From the NCBI GenBank assembly GCA_018105865.1, contig CM030832.1, positions 24,543,908 through 24,607,907 of the forward strand: a DNA stretch of 64,000 bases, in the 5' to 3' direction. Positions 21,291 to 32,754 of this stretch are shown here, one piece after another. Numbering within the stretch: position 1 is the first letter of the stretch; every line of letters starts with the position of its first letter. The position numbers and the translations under genes are program-made. The notes beneath the pieces were generated by a model that was not told where the DNA came from, did no database searches, and saw only the letters and a list, made by a program, of their open reading frames with translations. This DNA comes from Metaphire vulgaris (taxonomy: Eukaryota; Annelida; Clitellata; Crassiclitellata; Megascolecidae).

Positions 21291-24021
21291 CTGCAGTTTT
21301 CCTCGGATGACTAAGACCATAGCAAAAGACGGTAGAGGCGTAAAAAGCTAATTAGACCCCTAATTTCTTATCACCATTCAATCACAAAAATAATTTATCC
21401 TTTTTTAGATGTAAGATTAAAATATAACCTAGACTAAAATATAACATAAAAACTGCGACATTGGAACACAATTCATGAGAATCTGCACGGCGATTTGGCT
21501 GGTAAACCTGTCAGAAAAATTCCTCCTTTGACTTCCTGCAATGACATTTTGAGTAATATGACCATTGACAAGGGTTAGATACCTGTTTAACATTGAAGGA
21601 GTTCAACTTGATGAAAGCAACAGACTTACTGATGCAGGCGTATTTCAGTTGTCTGGCGCAATTGGTGTTTTCCCATACTCCTTTCTTCCCGCTTTTGTTA
21701 AAACTCATGACAATGCAATTGCCTTCGTTGTCTTTTGGAAAGTCTGCGGCCCACTGTTGACAAATGCGATTCTTGTCAATTACGAAGCCTCTAGAAGTTT
21801 TCCAGTTGCCTGAGTTCATATTATCAATACCAATCCAGAATTCCTCGCAGTTCTGTCCTTTACTGCATTTGCGACTGCAACATTAGTCACATTATCTCGG
21901 TGTTTCAATTATCCTAAAGTCTACGTAAAAATAGTTTTACGGGTTCTCTGAAATTAAGTTCTTCAGCGTTAACAAGGGCAAGGCTACTGTAAAACTTTGA
22001 TGTCAAAATAATTTGTTTAAAATTAATTACGTGTTAAAAGAATCTTGCATAGTGTTTATTTGCGCAAACTTGCAAAACGCTTTTTATTGTCGTGTGATTA
22101 ATGTTTTATTGATGCTACGTGATGCTACTTGTTCACATGCTTATAGCTGCCCTACTCCCTGATTATTGTTTTTAAATGAAGGATGGGGATCATCCACCGT
22201 TAAGTTCGAGGGTAGTGTGGCGAGATTTCAAAATGATAAGCGAATAAGATTAATGATTAATAATAATAAAGGTTAAGATTTCAGCTAAGTAATAACCGTC
22301 AAGTAATTGCATGCAAAGACAGGAAAGTTATAAGTATTATGTATCCGATAGGTGACGCTAGTCATTGAGTCAGTGAGCAGGACAGAAATTAGTAAAGTGA
22401 GTTTAACACCTCTATATTTATCAGACTGGGAGTCGCTTAAATAGATGTCCCCGCAATAGAATAGAGCCGGTGATCTGAGGGTCAGAGTGTATTTGGATAG
22501 AGGTGCAAAAGGTACGTAAGCATTATGGCACAAATGTGCAGGTCACAAATGTGCACCGGAAGTAGATATTGAGGTGTCTATTCAGGAGTAGAGGAAGAGT
22601 GCATAGATAGGTGCATATTTTGAATGTACAATTAAGTTCTTAGTGATAGATGAGAGATTATAGTGATTATAGTGCACTGGAGGGCCTTTTAAGAGTTTAA
22701 TACTGGAAGGGCAGGGCAATAAACTGAGGAGTGCCAAAAGACGATCTTGCTGACAGAGATAGATGGCGCCAAGGGAACCAGGGTTTGAGTTCTTAAAGAA
22801 GAGCATTTTAAGACGAGAGTACATTAATGGCACATTTTTACAGAGAGGAAGGATGGAAGGATGTACGCGTGCCTAGGATAAGAGTCAACTCGTGCAGCAG
22901 ACTGGGCCGTCAGCATCTTGGAAGAGAACAGCCTTAAGGACTAGAGCCCGGTTCGCCACGTTACTGTTAAAATATGGTCTTCAGTCCAGTTCAGTTCTGT
23001 GCTTCCATCTTCGTGAGAACTGCGTTCCGCTCGCTGGATTTCTGAGTAGTGTCTTGCCGTCCTGTACTTTTCACGTTGTTCTGGAGTTTCTAGTCGATCG
23101 TTCGCCCGTTGAGAATCTGCCAATGTCAACCGTTTTAATCGGTTGCTGCATGAAATTCAATGGAACAGCGATTGACTGCCGCTTTGGACATCGTTGGAAT
23201 CTCCATCTTCGTCGGTCTTGTCGATCTCGGGAATAAACTATTCTCTCGCGGAAGACCGTTTTTTTTGATTCCACCGGCGGATGCTACCGTACGGAGAATT
23301 CCTACTTTCAACTTGCGGATTCTCAACACCTACTTCCGTTACTCGTTGATGCGTCAATGTTGCTGAACTATTTCTAGGAAGGACCGCTTCTCAAAGACTC
23401 AATACCGGATTTCTTTACGGCGTCAAAGTTCTTTTTACCATTCAAGTGGATCTTTTAACATCGCCACCTTCTGACCTTCATTGACATGTCAGCGTTGTCA
23501 AAGCGCTATATAAATTGTCCAATTAACATAGCATAACATAGACCAATTTACAGTATTATGACAGCCTCATTGATCTCAACCTCATTGTTCGTACGTTTTA
23601 AAATCTCAACTAATGCACGGCCTTCGGAGAAAGACTGAATGTCCTTCAAATTCAATCCCTTCACAGTGTGAGGCTTTGGAAACAAATTAATAATAATTGT
23701 CACCTGACCTATATACACACGTAAATGAGCTGTTCATTGCATAAGGAATAAACATGTTTCAACGAAATTGAAAAATTTGTAACGAAAGCATTTGGACGAA
23801 AATACATACCGATGTTCAGCTAGTACTTCACTCAAGTCAACATGTGCCTTACATGTTATTGGTGGAGCCAATTCGGATTTCATTGACTCGCAAGATTTCT
23901 TGGCATTTTCGTAGGTATCAAAGTTACCACTGATGTAGAAACAGCGATCAGTGCCACGAAACCTAATCCAGTCTTTGGGACAACCGGCACCTACATGAAT
24001 ACCCGTATAAGTCAAAATAAA

Positions 24022-24063
<42 letters not shown>

Positions 24064-24714
24064 TACGTAATTGTTTCGACTCAGAAACATAAACACGACG
24101 AAAAATTCCAGGGTTGCATAGTGCATACTGCTTCGTGTAATAATGAGACACTGTATTAATTAAAATATACAGCTACATACAATAACTATGATACTGTAAA
24201 CTATTGTTTTATAAAATAATGGATATATAGAAGCCAGATCCACCGAGGAGATATTGAATAATTTACTACTCTTTTACCTGTGGATTTCTTCATAAATCAT
24301 TAATTTACAGCTCTTTTACCTGTTGGGGGCTTCGGAGGCTTTTTCTTCCCTTGGCAGAGACAGAAGAGTGTCAGCAGCATATAATATAAGTAAAAATAAA
24401 TAAATATATATTTAAAATTTTAATTCTATTGACTCAGAAACATATACACGACAACAAATTCCAGGGCAGCATACTGCTTCGTGTAATATTGAAACACTGT
24501 ATTATAGGGCATTTATTTGTTCAATGCCACAGCTACATACAGTAACTATGATTTGCCATATAGTGTTTTATAAAAATTGATGATGATCTGATTGTCTTTA
24601 TAAGACCCAACTCAACCAATGAGATATTGCATAATTTACGGATCTTTTACCTTTGGGTTTCTTCCTACCTTTGCAGAGACAGAGGAGAATCAGCAGCACA
24701 ACGATCCACTTCAT
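21232..24714 (-). CDS. C-type lectin gene A, four exons, secreted, about 182 aa
   Basis: Exons 24651-24714, 23810-23990, 21630-21874 and 21232-21290 join with matching phases into 549 nt, 182 residues plus stop. Leader MKWIVVLLILLCLCKG, a short basic linker, then one C-type lectin domain: GCPKDWIRFRGTDRCFY, YENAKKSCESM, FWIGIDNMN, WKTSRGFVIDKNRICQQW, WENTNC and KYACIS. No EPN or QPD tripeptide is visible, so classical calcium-dependent sugar binding is doubtful. Close duplicate of gene B. Its last exon has been altered by a LINE insertion that supplies a new C-terminus. The role, probably secreted recognition, is inferred from the family only. Confidence 0.75.
21630..21874 (-). CDS. Lectin A exon 3: C-terminal half of domain
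   Basis: 245 nt from TGTTGCAG to GTAAGT. RKCSKGQNCEEFWIGIDNMN, CQQWAADFPKDNEGNCIVMS, GVWENTNC, KYACIS. One codon longer than the gene B exon. Confidence 0.86.
21875..23809. other. Lectin A intron, no gene recognised
   Basis: Positions 22,150-22,880 are plain AT-rich. 22,890-23,500 is more balanced in composition with a 114-codon open frame that resembles nothing I know, and it ends AAAGCGCTATATAAATTGTC like the LINE 3' end near 56,060, so it is probably a LINE remnant. Confidence 0.5.
23810..23990 (-). CDS. Lectin A exon 2: N-terminal half of domain
   Basis: 181 nt from acceptor CATGTAG to donor GTATGT. GAGCPKDWIRFRGTDRCFYI and on to LSEVLAEHR. An (AT)n tract lies just upstream (24025-24058), as in gene B. 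Confidence 0.84.
24320..24380 (-). CDS. Duplicate leader-like exon inside lectin A
   Basis: MLLTLFCLCQGKKKPPKPPT ends in a phase-1 GTAAAAG donor, like exon 1. It starts with its own ATG at 24380. Sequence around 24,240-24,560 repeats that around 24,560-24,720, so a local duplication made a second first exon. Whether it is transcribed is unknown. Confidence 0.5.
24651..24714 (-). CDS. Lectin A exon 1: leader
   Basis: ATG at 24714; 21 codons plus one base, then GTAAAAG. A strong signal peptide followed by GRKKPK. The phase fits exon 2. Confidence 0.8.
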
Positions 24715-25126
24715 CTTTCACCAAGTGAGTCTGTCATTGAACTATATCGCACACGGTAATTACAGTACTAAAAGCTTAAAGAAAGTTGTCTTGAAATGTT
24801 AAACCAAGCATTAATCTATTTAATCGGATGTAATAAAAACGTTCTAACAGTAGTTTCTCGATGACAATGGGATTTACTGGGTTGTTCGAATAACTGCAAC
24901 AAATCTTAGAGGATTGCTTTCAGCATAACAGCTATTTATGCAATTACTATTACTAATGCAGTTAATATTCACATTTCACCCACAAGTTCTCAGCTATCGT
25001 ATGGTGATAGAGTCTTCACTTTCATGCCAGATTTCATTTGCAGCCAGTATGTCAATGTTATTTTCAAGCAGAATGTCATGCATGTCACTGATTTTATTGT
25101 CTGATACTTAAAACAGCGAGTTTCAT

Positions 25127-25184
<58 letters not shown>
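25127..25184. repeat. (AAT)n followed by (ATT)n microsatellite
   Basis: AAT units turn into ATT units at about 25148, giving a perfect self-complementary tract. Confidence 0.95.
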
Positions 25185-25445
25185 TAATGACAATTTATAA
25201 CGCGCAGTAAGCATAGTGAAGGTTAAAGTCAAGAGCGCTTAACAAGAGACGCTAGCAATGTTCCCTCTAATTTTTTTGTAGTACGTGTGCGCATGAAATT
25301 TCTTGTGTGCAAAATTGTACCTGGAAAGTCAACTGTGCAGTAAGTAGGTCTACGTATATGATATGAAAGCAATGACAACAATGTTCAAAAAATGTGTGCA
25401 CTCCATTTTTTCCTTTGTGCGCGCGCACACGCGCACAGCTTAGAG

Positions 25446-26630
25446 CAGGGGTGCACAACCTTTTTAGGCCGAGGGCCAAATTTAACATTCCCTGAGTACT
25501 CGCGGGCCAGAATTTCGAAAATGCATGTTTTATAGGCTATAAAATATATAGTATGTAACCAGGATATTTATATAAATCAGCAAATCAAGCAAAATTAACT
25601 TTAATAAATGCTATATTGAACTACCGGTAATGCTTCATAAAACACCAGTTTTTTACTTACTACCTTCTATAACACAAACAGTAATTCCTCAGTCTGCACA
25701 ATCTAATTCTGCCCGCACACAAACTAAGAGCTGTGCAGTATCAGTGTTATCTGTGCTCTCACCAAAGCTACTGAAAAATATGTGCACCTAGCTAATCTGC
25801 CAATCAACTGCTCAGTAACGTCTGTTGCAAGGTCCTCAACTCGGCGTTGAATTCTTGACAAAGGAACTTTACTGAAAAGACTGGCGTTTTCTGGGCAAAT
25901 TCCAGTGCAGATGCTTAGGAGACAATCTCTAAGTCTAACAAAATCTCCATCTGCGAAAGGCCGTGATGACCTTGCAATTACCTGGGCCACTTTGCTGCTG
26001 GCCCGTGTAAAACACTTTGATTCTTGCGACTCCCTTGTGAAAAACTCTTTTCGGTTGACAGAGTCTTCTTTAACAGTTCAATTTTCTGTTCCCGCAACTC
26101 ACCCTGCAGTTCATCATAAGCAGCGGCATGTTTCGCTTCGTGGTGTCGTCGGCAGCTATACTCTTTCATAACGCTAAGTGATTCACGGCAAATTAAGCAC
26201 ACTGATTTGCCATTAAACGTGTCCATAAAATACAGACGTGTCCATTCCTCACTGAAATGTCGCTGTTCTGCATCAGTCTTACGTTTTTTAGTCTCGAATT
26301 TAGACATTCTAGACTTACTGCAGTGACAATTTAAATGTATAAAGCACGTTACCGAAGTAGTTTATTATCGCCCGTCTCTGTGTCACGCTGTTATAGGTCG
26401 CAGATTTGTACGTAGCCCAACATATATGAATAGGTCAGTCAGCAGATACCCAATTTCTATACCAAAATTACTGTTCTCGGGCCAGTTTTCTGTTATTCGA
26501 AATTGTACCGCGGGCCGTCAGAACCCTTTGGCGGGCCGGTTTTCTGTGTTGCTCGAAATTGCCCCGCGGGCCAGAAAAAACTCTTCGGCGGGCCGGATTT
26601 GGCCCGCGGGCCAGTGGTTGTGCACCCCTG
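25446..26630 (-). mobile_element. hAT transposon, internally deleted, 1185 bp
   Basis: CAGGGGTGCACAACC at the left end is exactly inverted at the right end. GCTTAGAG is duplicated at 25438-25445 and 26631-26638. It carries the N-terminal third of a transposase and sits inside the CAATGTTCCC MITE. Confidence 0.94.
25724..26307 (-). pseudogene. hAT transposase N-terminal part (BED-like finger), frameshifted
   Basis: MSKFETKKRKTDAEQRHFSE, CLICRESLSVMKEYSCRRHH-EAKH (C-x2-C ... H-x4-H finger), ELREQKIELLKKTL, then in another frame VIARSSRPFADGDFVRLRDC, CPENASLFSKVPLSR and RRVEDLATDVTEQL. This matches the start of the hAT family that also gave rise to vertebrate GTF2IRD2/ZBED-like proteins. One frameshift near 25,985. 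The catalytic core is deleted. Confidence 0.85.
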
Positions 26631-26655
26631 GCTTAGAGGGAACATTGGACGCTAG

Positions 26656-27500
26656 AGGAAATGCTAAATAACTGCGTCTTAAGGTGCTTAGTAAACAGTT
26701 CTGGGGACGTCGCCATTGTCACATTCTTCTGTAGTGAGTTCCACTGTCCAGGGTTTCCCTTCGAGATAGGCCTCTCCATGAAAATCATCACATTGGAAGG
26801 AGGGGACCACTAATTGAAGACGGCTACTTGATCGAAGCTGCGAGCGCCGATCGGCCGACGTAATCTTACTGATCAGACACGAAAAATAATTAGCCTGGAC
26901 AGAAAGGGTCATTCAACGCCCGAAACGTTAGCCAAAAACTCTTGAAGATCATGCGCTCGGAATCCGGAGCTAGTGAAGGTAATCCCGTAGTAGCGGCGTC
27001 AACTTGGCCCATAGGCCTACCCAAAATTTTCATGGTCTATGTCTGGCCTACCTAAAGTAAATTTCTAGAACCGCCCCTGACTGAGAAATTCTAATATGCA
27101 ACCATAAATTCATAATTTCTCTTTTAATTCACAATTCAGGCAGTTCTTGTTTGCATGTAATCAACTGTTTCGTCGATTGTTATAGCTCAAATTTTCTCGC
27201 ACGAACGCGTTCCAAGATCGATTTCCTCGAATCAAAATGTCAAGAATCAAGAACCCCTTGATCCAAGTAAAACGATTGTGCAACGATTCTATACATTAAA
27301 GGTCACCACATTAATTTTTTTACATGTGAGATCAGTGATAAATATATTCACGTGTTTTTAAGTTTTAACTATTTCTGTGGGGCAGGCTGTCGTATCATTT
27401 CTAAGTTTAAGATACAAAAGGAGGGGTTAGACCATCTGCTGCCTTCTCTTGGTATCCAATATATCGACGGTAGCGGTTTAAATATTTACATTTAGCGCCT
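26656..27500. other. No gene seen
   Basis: AT-rich. I find no exon, RNA gene or terminal repeat here. Confidence 0.5.
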
Positions 27501-27519
27501 AAACATAACTAACGACTAT

Positions 27520-27910
27520 AGTACTACTTCTGAAAACGAAAACGATATATAAATACGTACGATTTTTTACACACTAAAGAGCAGTGATCAACCCTGTACC
27601 TACCACTGATCTTCTATGAGTCTTGTTACCTGAAATGCAACACAACTACTGACGATGTTTGAAGCGAAATTATGTCGGGTAGTTCTCGACGTCAAGTAAA
27701 AGGTATTTCAATATGCAAATACTACTGATTCTGCAGTACATTGCGCTATGCGGTTTCTATCCCGCTGCTTTACAGCTGCAGATGATATCTTTGATTACAT
27801 GTAAATATTCATTTTTTATCATGTCCGGCTAGTTAAAACTCGTTTATGAATGTCTAATAACTTTTCTATCAATACGGACGACGAAATATTTATGCATTCA
27901 CAGAACATCA
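27520..27910 (+). repeat. Unclassified repeat family X, copy 2
   Basis: Same orientation as 7757-8070 and inverted relative to 35,030-35,640. Shares CTATGAGTCTTGTTACCTG, GACGTCAAGTAAAAGGTA and CGGTTTCTATCCCGCTGCT with them. Downstream, 27,975-28,035 recurs at 28,476-28,530 as a direct repeat of about 55 bp. Confidence 0.7.
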
Positions 27911-28720
27911 TTCATGAGGATCATAAAAATCAATTAATATTCCAAGCATTATCATCATATTTCGAATGCATTTCTAAAGTCAATCATGACTGCATCTCTC
28001 GTTGAAAATAAGAGGCAGCCCTGCTGAGTTGAATACCCAAGTCGATGCTTCGTTAATAATAATAAAATATGCAATTTAACCTTCATCCTAGCAGACGGGC
28101 TCATTTCGGATCCCATGCGAATTAACTGTTGGGCTACTTTTGGGCCATTGTGTTTGACGTTTATGCGTTTTAAGATTTTGTTCATTAGAATCTCTTATGT
28201 CACGTTAAGTTGTTAATTTTTCTAATTTTACGTTTTTTAGAAGTTTAAATGAAGTTTTTCGTCTGGGGCTTGAAAAGACCCCAAGCTGAATAACGTTTGT
28301 CTCGGTTTCGTTAACTACACGTACTAGTAGGGTCTAGTTTTGCCGTTTCAGACTTGGTAGGTATGTTAATTTTCTATAATGAATGTCTTCAGTGTTTTAT
28401 AGCCAAAACTCTTGCAGCGATTCATTATTTCTTCAGTATTGATTCCTTGATATGATGGTGCTGCGATGCAAGCAAGTCATACTGCATCTCTCGTCGAAAA
28501 CAAGAGGCAGCCCTGCTGAGTTGAATGTTGAAAATGTACTTTACAGTCAAATATGTCACAAACTAAATCGATTGTAATATGCTATAATTCGAATCAAATT
28601 TGCAGTTTTCGACAAAAGCAGCTATTTTCTGTAAAACTCAGTAAATAGGCGACGTAAATGTCTGGTCTGAATATATTTCGAAATAACCTAAATCTGACAA
28701 AAAGTTTTTGCACCCGTGGA

Positions 28721-29409
28721 GTTCCATGTCATTTAATCCCAACCATTTAATCCCAGTCACTTAATCCTGAAATTTAAACTTAACCCTAACCCTAACCCTA
28801 TTAGTTTTTATCCTGTAACCAGGCCCGCCGGAACGAATTTTCATCAGGGATGCAGATTTTCTCCAGATAAAAGCAGTAGCATCATTTCACACTTTTCTTT
28901 GGGACAAGATAATTGTTTGCAAATTTTCGGCAAATTTTGGAAATTTTATGGCCAATTTTAGCAATTTTTGGCTAATTTTAGCAAATTTTTGCCGATTTTT
29001 TGCACATTTTTTGCAAATGTTGGCAATTTTGGACCAATTTTAGCAAATTTTGGTAATTTTTGGGCCAGTTTTAGCAAATTTTGGCAATTTTTGACGAATT
29101 TTAGCTGAAAGGTGGTGCAGAGGGGTGCAGCCCATCTTCTTTCCAGGGGGTGCACTGCACCTCCTACATTTGTCCAGGGGGTGCAGCTGCACCCCCACTT
29201 GCGGCGGGGCTGCCTGTAACCATGTTTAACTATGTTTTTGTAACACAAACATTTCTTTGTTATTATTAAAAAGGTTTTTTCATATCATTGAGTGTCATTG
29301 GATTATGTGTACAGGGATTGGGATTTAAAGACTTCGGATTATCTTTACTGGGATTAGTAGACTTGGGATTAAATGGCTGGGATTAAGTAACTGGGATTAA
29401 AAGACTTGT
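28721..29409. mobile_element. Possible MULE-like element with ATTTAATCCCA repeats
   Basis: CACCCGTGGA (10 bp) flanks at 28711-28720 and 29410-29419. The terminal parts are inverted arrays of ATTTAATCCCA-like units. A 9-11 bp duplication fits Mutator-like elements. No transposase. Contains the hAT element at 28820-29212. Confidence 0.5.
28820..29212. mobile_element. hAT-type MITE, 393 bp, nested
   Basis: CAGGCCCGCCGGAACG pairs with CTTGCGGCGGGGCTG. CCTGTAAC is duplicated at 28812-28819 and 29213-29220. The interior has many GCAATTTTTGGC-like tandem units, which create a false open frame on the minus strand. Confidence 0.85.
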
Positions 29410-29419
29410 CACCCGTGGA

Positions 29420-30119
29420 TTTATATAACGCCTTGGGAGCAGCACAACAGTACCTGCTTATTCTTAGACGTTCGGTCTTTCTTAAAATAGCTATGGGAAA
29501 GGTGAATGATCAGCCAGGCAATGGTCAATATATCCGAAGGGCAGTGAGTATCGTGGTTGGGTCAAAGAACTTTGCGTTGCTGAATGATCGATTCACGGAG
29601 AAAGTGATTTAGGTCGTCCCTTCGGCCAGTGAGTCGGCTGAAGATTTTGGCCGGACATAGTAATAATATCCCGCTGTCTGTTCTATTCTGGTGTCTGGCA
29701 TTTATTTCAATAGCCATGCGCATCTCCGATCATGATCTTTCGTCCTCACAAACCGCGACCAAAATGCAAGCATAAAAGTATTTTTTTCTGTTTGTAATTA
29801 CAGCTTTGTGTTTGCAACAATAGAAATTGTGTATTTCCCGACTTTCATACAGCATGACTTGATACGTAACTCTAGTCTAATATTTATCTTTGCGTGTACC
29901 CGTTATGAGTAAGGCTACAACAAGTACTGAAGCCGTGATACGCTGGTTTGAGCACTGCAGTATCATTGTACCCTGAATTAGCCGACCTCGCAAATCGACC
30001 CCACGCTCGAATCGCTGCAACAACAGCATATCCTGTTATAGGGGGTTAACCGAGAGTTTAAAATTCCGTTTGCGAACGTTTTTCTAAGAAACCAACATAT
30101 AGGGCATATGTGCATAGAT
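29420..30119. other. No gene seen
   Basis: Ordinary intergenic sequence; nothing recognised. Confidence 0.5.
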
Positions 30120-30403
30120 CAGAGGTCTCAAACACGCGGCCCATATGCGGCTCGCGAGGGCATTTTATGCGGTCCGCTATGCATTTTGTGCTTCAAAAAC
30201 ATTTGCCGTATGTAATTTGTATATATTTCTCTCGGTGCCTTTTGTAATATATAAAATTCGTAAACCACTATGACTATGTTCTTATTTTGTTTGTATACAC
30301 TTTATCATTGTAAATTTGTAAAAAAAAATTCGGACGTTGCGGCCCTCGGGTTAGCGTGCTAGTCCTCATGCGGCCCCGGAGAAATTTGAGTTTGAGACCT
30401 CTG
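30120..30403. mobile_element. hAT-type MITE, 284 bp
   Basis: CAGAGGTCTCAAACACGCGGC at the left and AGTTTGAGACCTCTG at the right are inverted. Flanking 8-mers GCATAGAT and GTAGAGAT match at 6 of 8. The CAGAGGTCTCAAAC end is common among hAT elements of the Charlie type. Confidence 0.8.
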
Positions 30404-31838
30404 GTAGAGATCATATCTACATGTAATCTAAAACTCGGACAAACGAGATGAACTTTGCGTACTTGTTCAACAAGCCCTACAGCTTTCGAAGAATCTAGCA
30501 TCAACAGTGTCACACATTTTAAGAAAACCAACGTAGCAGAGCAGAACAGAAGTTTATTTCCATCTCAAACACAAGGCATCACAGGACATTTCAGGCATTA
30601 GGAGAGTGTTCGTGCAATAAGAAATATTGATCGTTAAAAATCATTAATTATAGGCAGTGTTTCATTAAATAGGGACCATTTTGTATTTTGATTAAAACTT
30701 TTTCGGATATAAGTTGACCTAAATAGATATAAATTATATCACTGTGGTCGCTAGAAAATATACTTCTAGGAGATAGGAAAGAGTGATTTAATTTTCACTG
30801 TAATTGGTCTTCCTCTGTAAAAGTTATAATGAAATAATCAAAGTGCACAAGGGGTCCCGATTTCATGAAACACCGACTAGATATGCAATTAAATATGGCA
30901 AACAAAAATGCATTTTTCATCAGCAGTAGGCCTATTAGATGCAAATTAAAATAAATGCGCGATGTCTAGATTACTTAAATATCAAACCATACGAATTGCA
31001 TATGCAGACTTAGTTAGGAGATCATCGCCCAGATGGTAGGGCACGCAATATACTGGCTTGGCATGTGTTCAGTCTAACATGTATCTCGAAGCAGTAAAAC
31101 GCTAATTACTAATATTACTACAGCATATATATAGAAATTCAAACCACGTAAACAGGCGTGTCTATCGTTTCTGCATGTATCACTATCGAGAAGAAACAGA
31201 TGTTCGGTCGGCGTAGAACACTTCGGGACTCCATAACATAAAGTCAGTTTCCGAGCGCCTCCTCAAATTACCTCTGACTCTAACTCTTATGACGAGCTCC
31301 ACAGGCGTATTGGAAGTTGATGACGTCATTACACTGCAAAATACAGTGATTTTAAAATGATATATAAATCATGTTAAAATCAATGTATTTCGCATATATT
31401 GCATGCTGCTGATCTAGCCCGAATATGTAGTAGCATCGGAATCTAGTAGGTAAAAATTCGGCTTTAGGGGACTATATGTTTCGTGTAGGATCGCAATATT
31501 ATTACCAGGAATATAGTCCAGCGGCGTATCCAAAGTTCCGAAATAGGGGAGATATGTAGAATTTCGGTAAACAAGGCTCGTCAAGAAGTTATTCGCAAAT
31601 CCGTGTATTCAGAAATACGGACGGAAATAAAGAAGAATATTTGCTGCCTGAGAAACAAATCATCCTGGCTTCAACATTTTCTATGCCAAAATCACATTGA
31701 CATCATTGCATTAAATACAACCTTGACCACTATGCACTACGGATTACGGACTATGGATTTACCTAGATTGAGCGCTCGTGAATAAGCGGGTGCACTGCGC
31801 CAAGCTTTCGGGCAGCGCTATAGAAATTTAGTGTTTAC
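30404..31838. other. No gene seen
   Basis: AT-rich. Part of 31,745-31,815 (AGCGCTCGTGAATAAG, then TGCACTGCGCCAAGCTT) recurs inverted near 60,590-60,625, so it is repeat-derived. Confidence 0.5.
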
Positions 31839-31840
31839 TT

Positions 31841-32170
31841 AGGGGCTGTCCATTAATTACGTCAACAACTTAGGAGGAGGGGGTTCGAAAAAGTTTGACA
31901 GTTGTTGACAGGGGGAGGGGTCAAGAGAAGTTGACGTCAACAATTTCACTTTTTACAAATAATAAAAAAATAGAAAATTTCATGGATTACTACTTATTAC
32001 AATGGAAAAAACATGGCAAAAAGGTCATCACCATCACATTTTTACACTCGATGAGCAAAACAGGAAAAAATGGTAATCATCGCAAAAATAATAACCTTGC
32101 TATTGGGACCTGTCATTGATCTGGGGGGGGGGGTCAAAAGTTTTTGACGTAGGCCTAATTATAGGGGATT
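31841..32170. mobile_element. MITE, GGGGCTGTCCATTAATTACG family
   Basis: Left end GGGGCTGTCCATTAATTACG followed by TCAACAACTTAGGAGG. The right end is decayed but ends near GACGTAGGCCTAATTATAG. Relatives at 35842-36285 and 41536-41640. This end motif is widespread in invertebrate genomes. Confidence 0.6.
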
Positions 32171-32728
32171 AACTGAAAGTTGACAGTTGTTGACAAGGGG
32201 GATGAGACTACATGTAGGTTATAGCGTTCAGTTACTTCTTTTCTTGCAGACATTATACCGCCTTGTTTCCAAATGCTAAATGAACCCAACCAAACTGGAC
32301 ACGGTGAGAGAATTGCATTTCTCTTCAAAACACACATAGAATTAATTAAGAAATCTTTACCAATTCCTTGTCCAAAAAGCTTTGAAGCCGTTATAACTGT
32401 ACTTGATTCGCGCAAAAAGCACATGACATTTTAAAATAATGTGACGGGCGCCTATCTCTCTTTAATGGTTATCGTTATAGTCTAGGGGTCTTTAGTATTA
32501 AAGGAGAATATTTTATCTCCTAGGCCAACCCTATCAACATTAATTCTCTAACAACTTCCTTCTTATGAAATACATTTTAATCTTAACTAATTAACCCAGA
32601 TTATCCCAACTTTTGCTCTTTAGTATTTGACATAATTTTTGAAACAATTAAAGCATAAAAGTACACAGAAAAATATTTAAAAAATTTTTTTACGTTTCAC
32701 AAAAGAGAAATTTGAAGCAAAAATCACG

Positions 32729-32749
32729 CACCCTGGGAGGGTGCGCTAG
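32729..32749 (+). mobile_element. Helitron-type 3' end (hairpin + CTAG)
   Basis: GCACCCTGGGAGGGTGC hairpin, then G-CTAG|T, the canonical Helitron terminus. A candidate 5' A|TC start lies at 32455, but I cannot confirm it. Confidence 0.6.
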
Positions 32750-32754
32750 TAACT

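Larger units (their letters stand above)
25256..26647. mobile_element. hAT-type MITE (CAATGTTCCC family), split by a nested hAT
   Basis: Ends CAATGTTCCCTCTAA and TTAGAGGGAACATTG are exact inverts, with GACGCTAG duplicated at 25248-25255 and 26648-26655. Without the nested insertion the element is about 199 bp. A second copy is at 50822-52585. Confidence 0.92.

Noticed and set aside
28780..28802. Telomeric repeat, (CCCTAA)3, suggesting a chromosome end
   Set aside because: Only three units inside a transposon-like repeat; a similar short TTAGGG run at 55.48 kb is also isolated.
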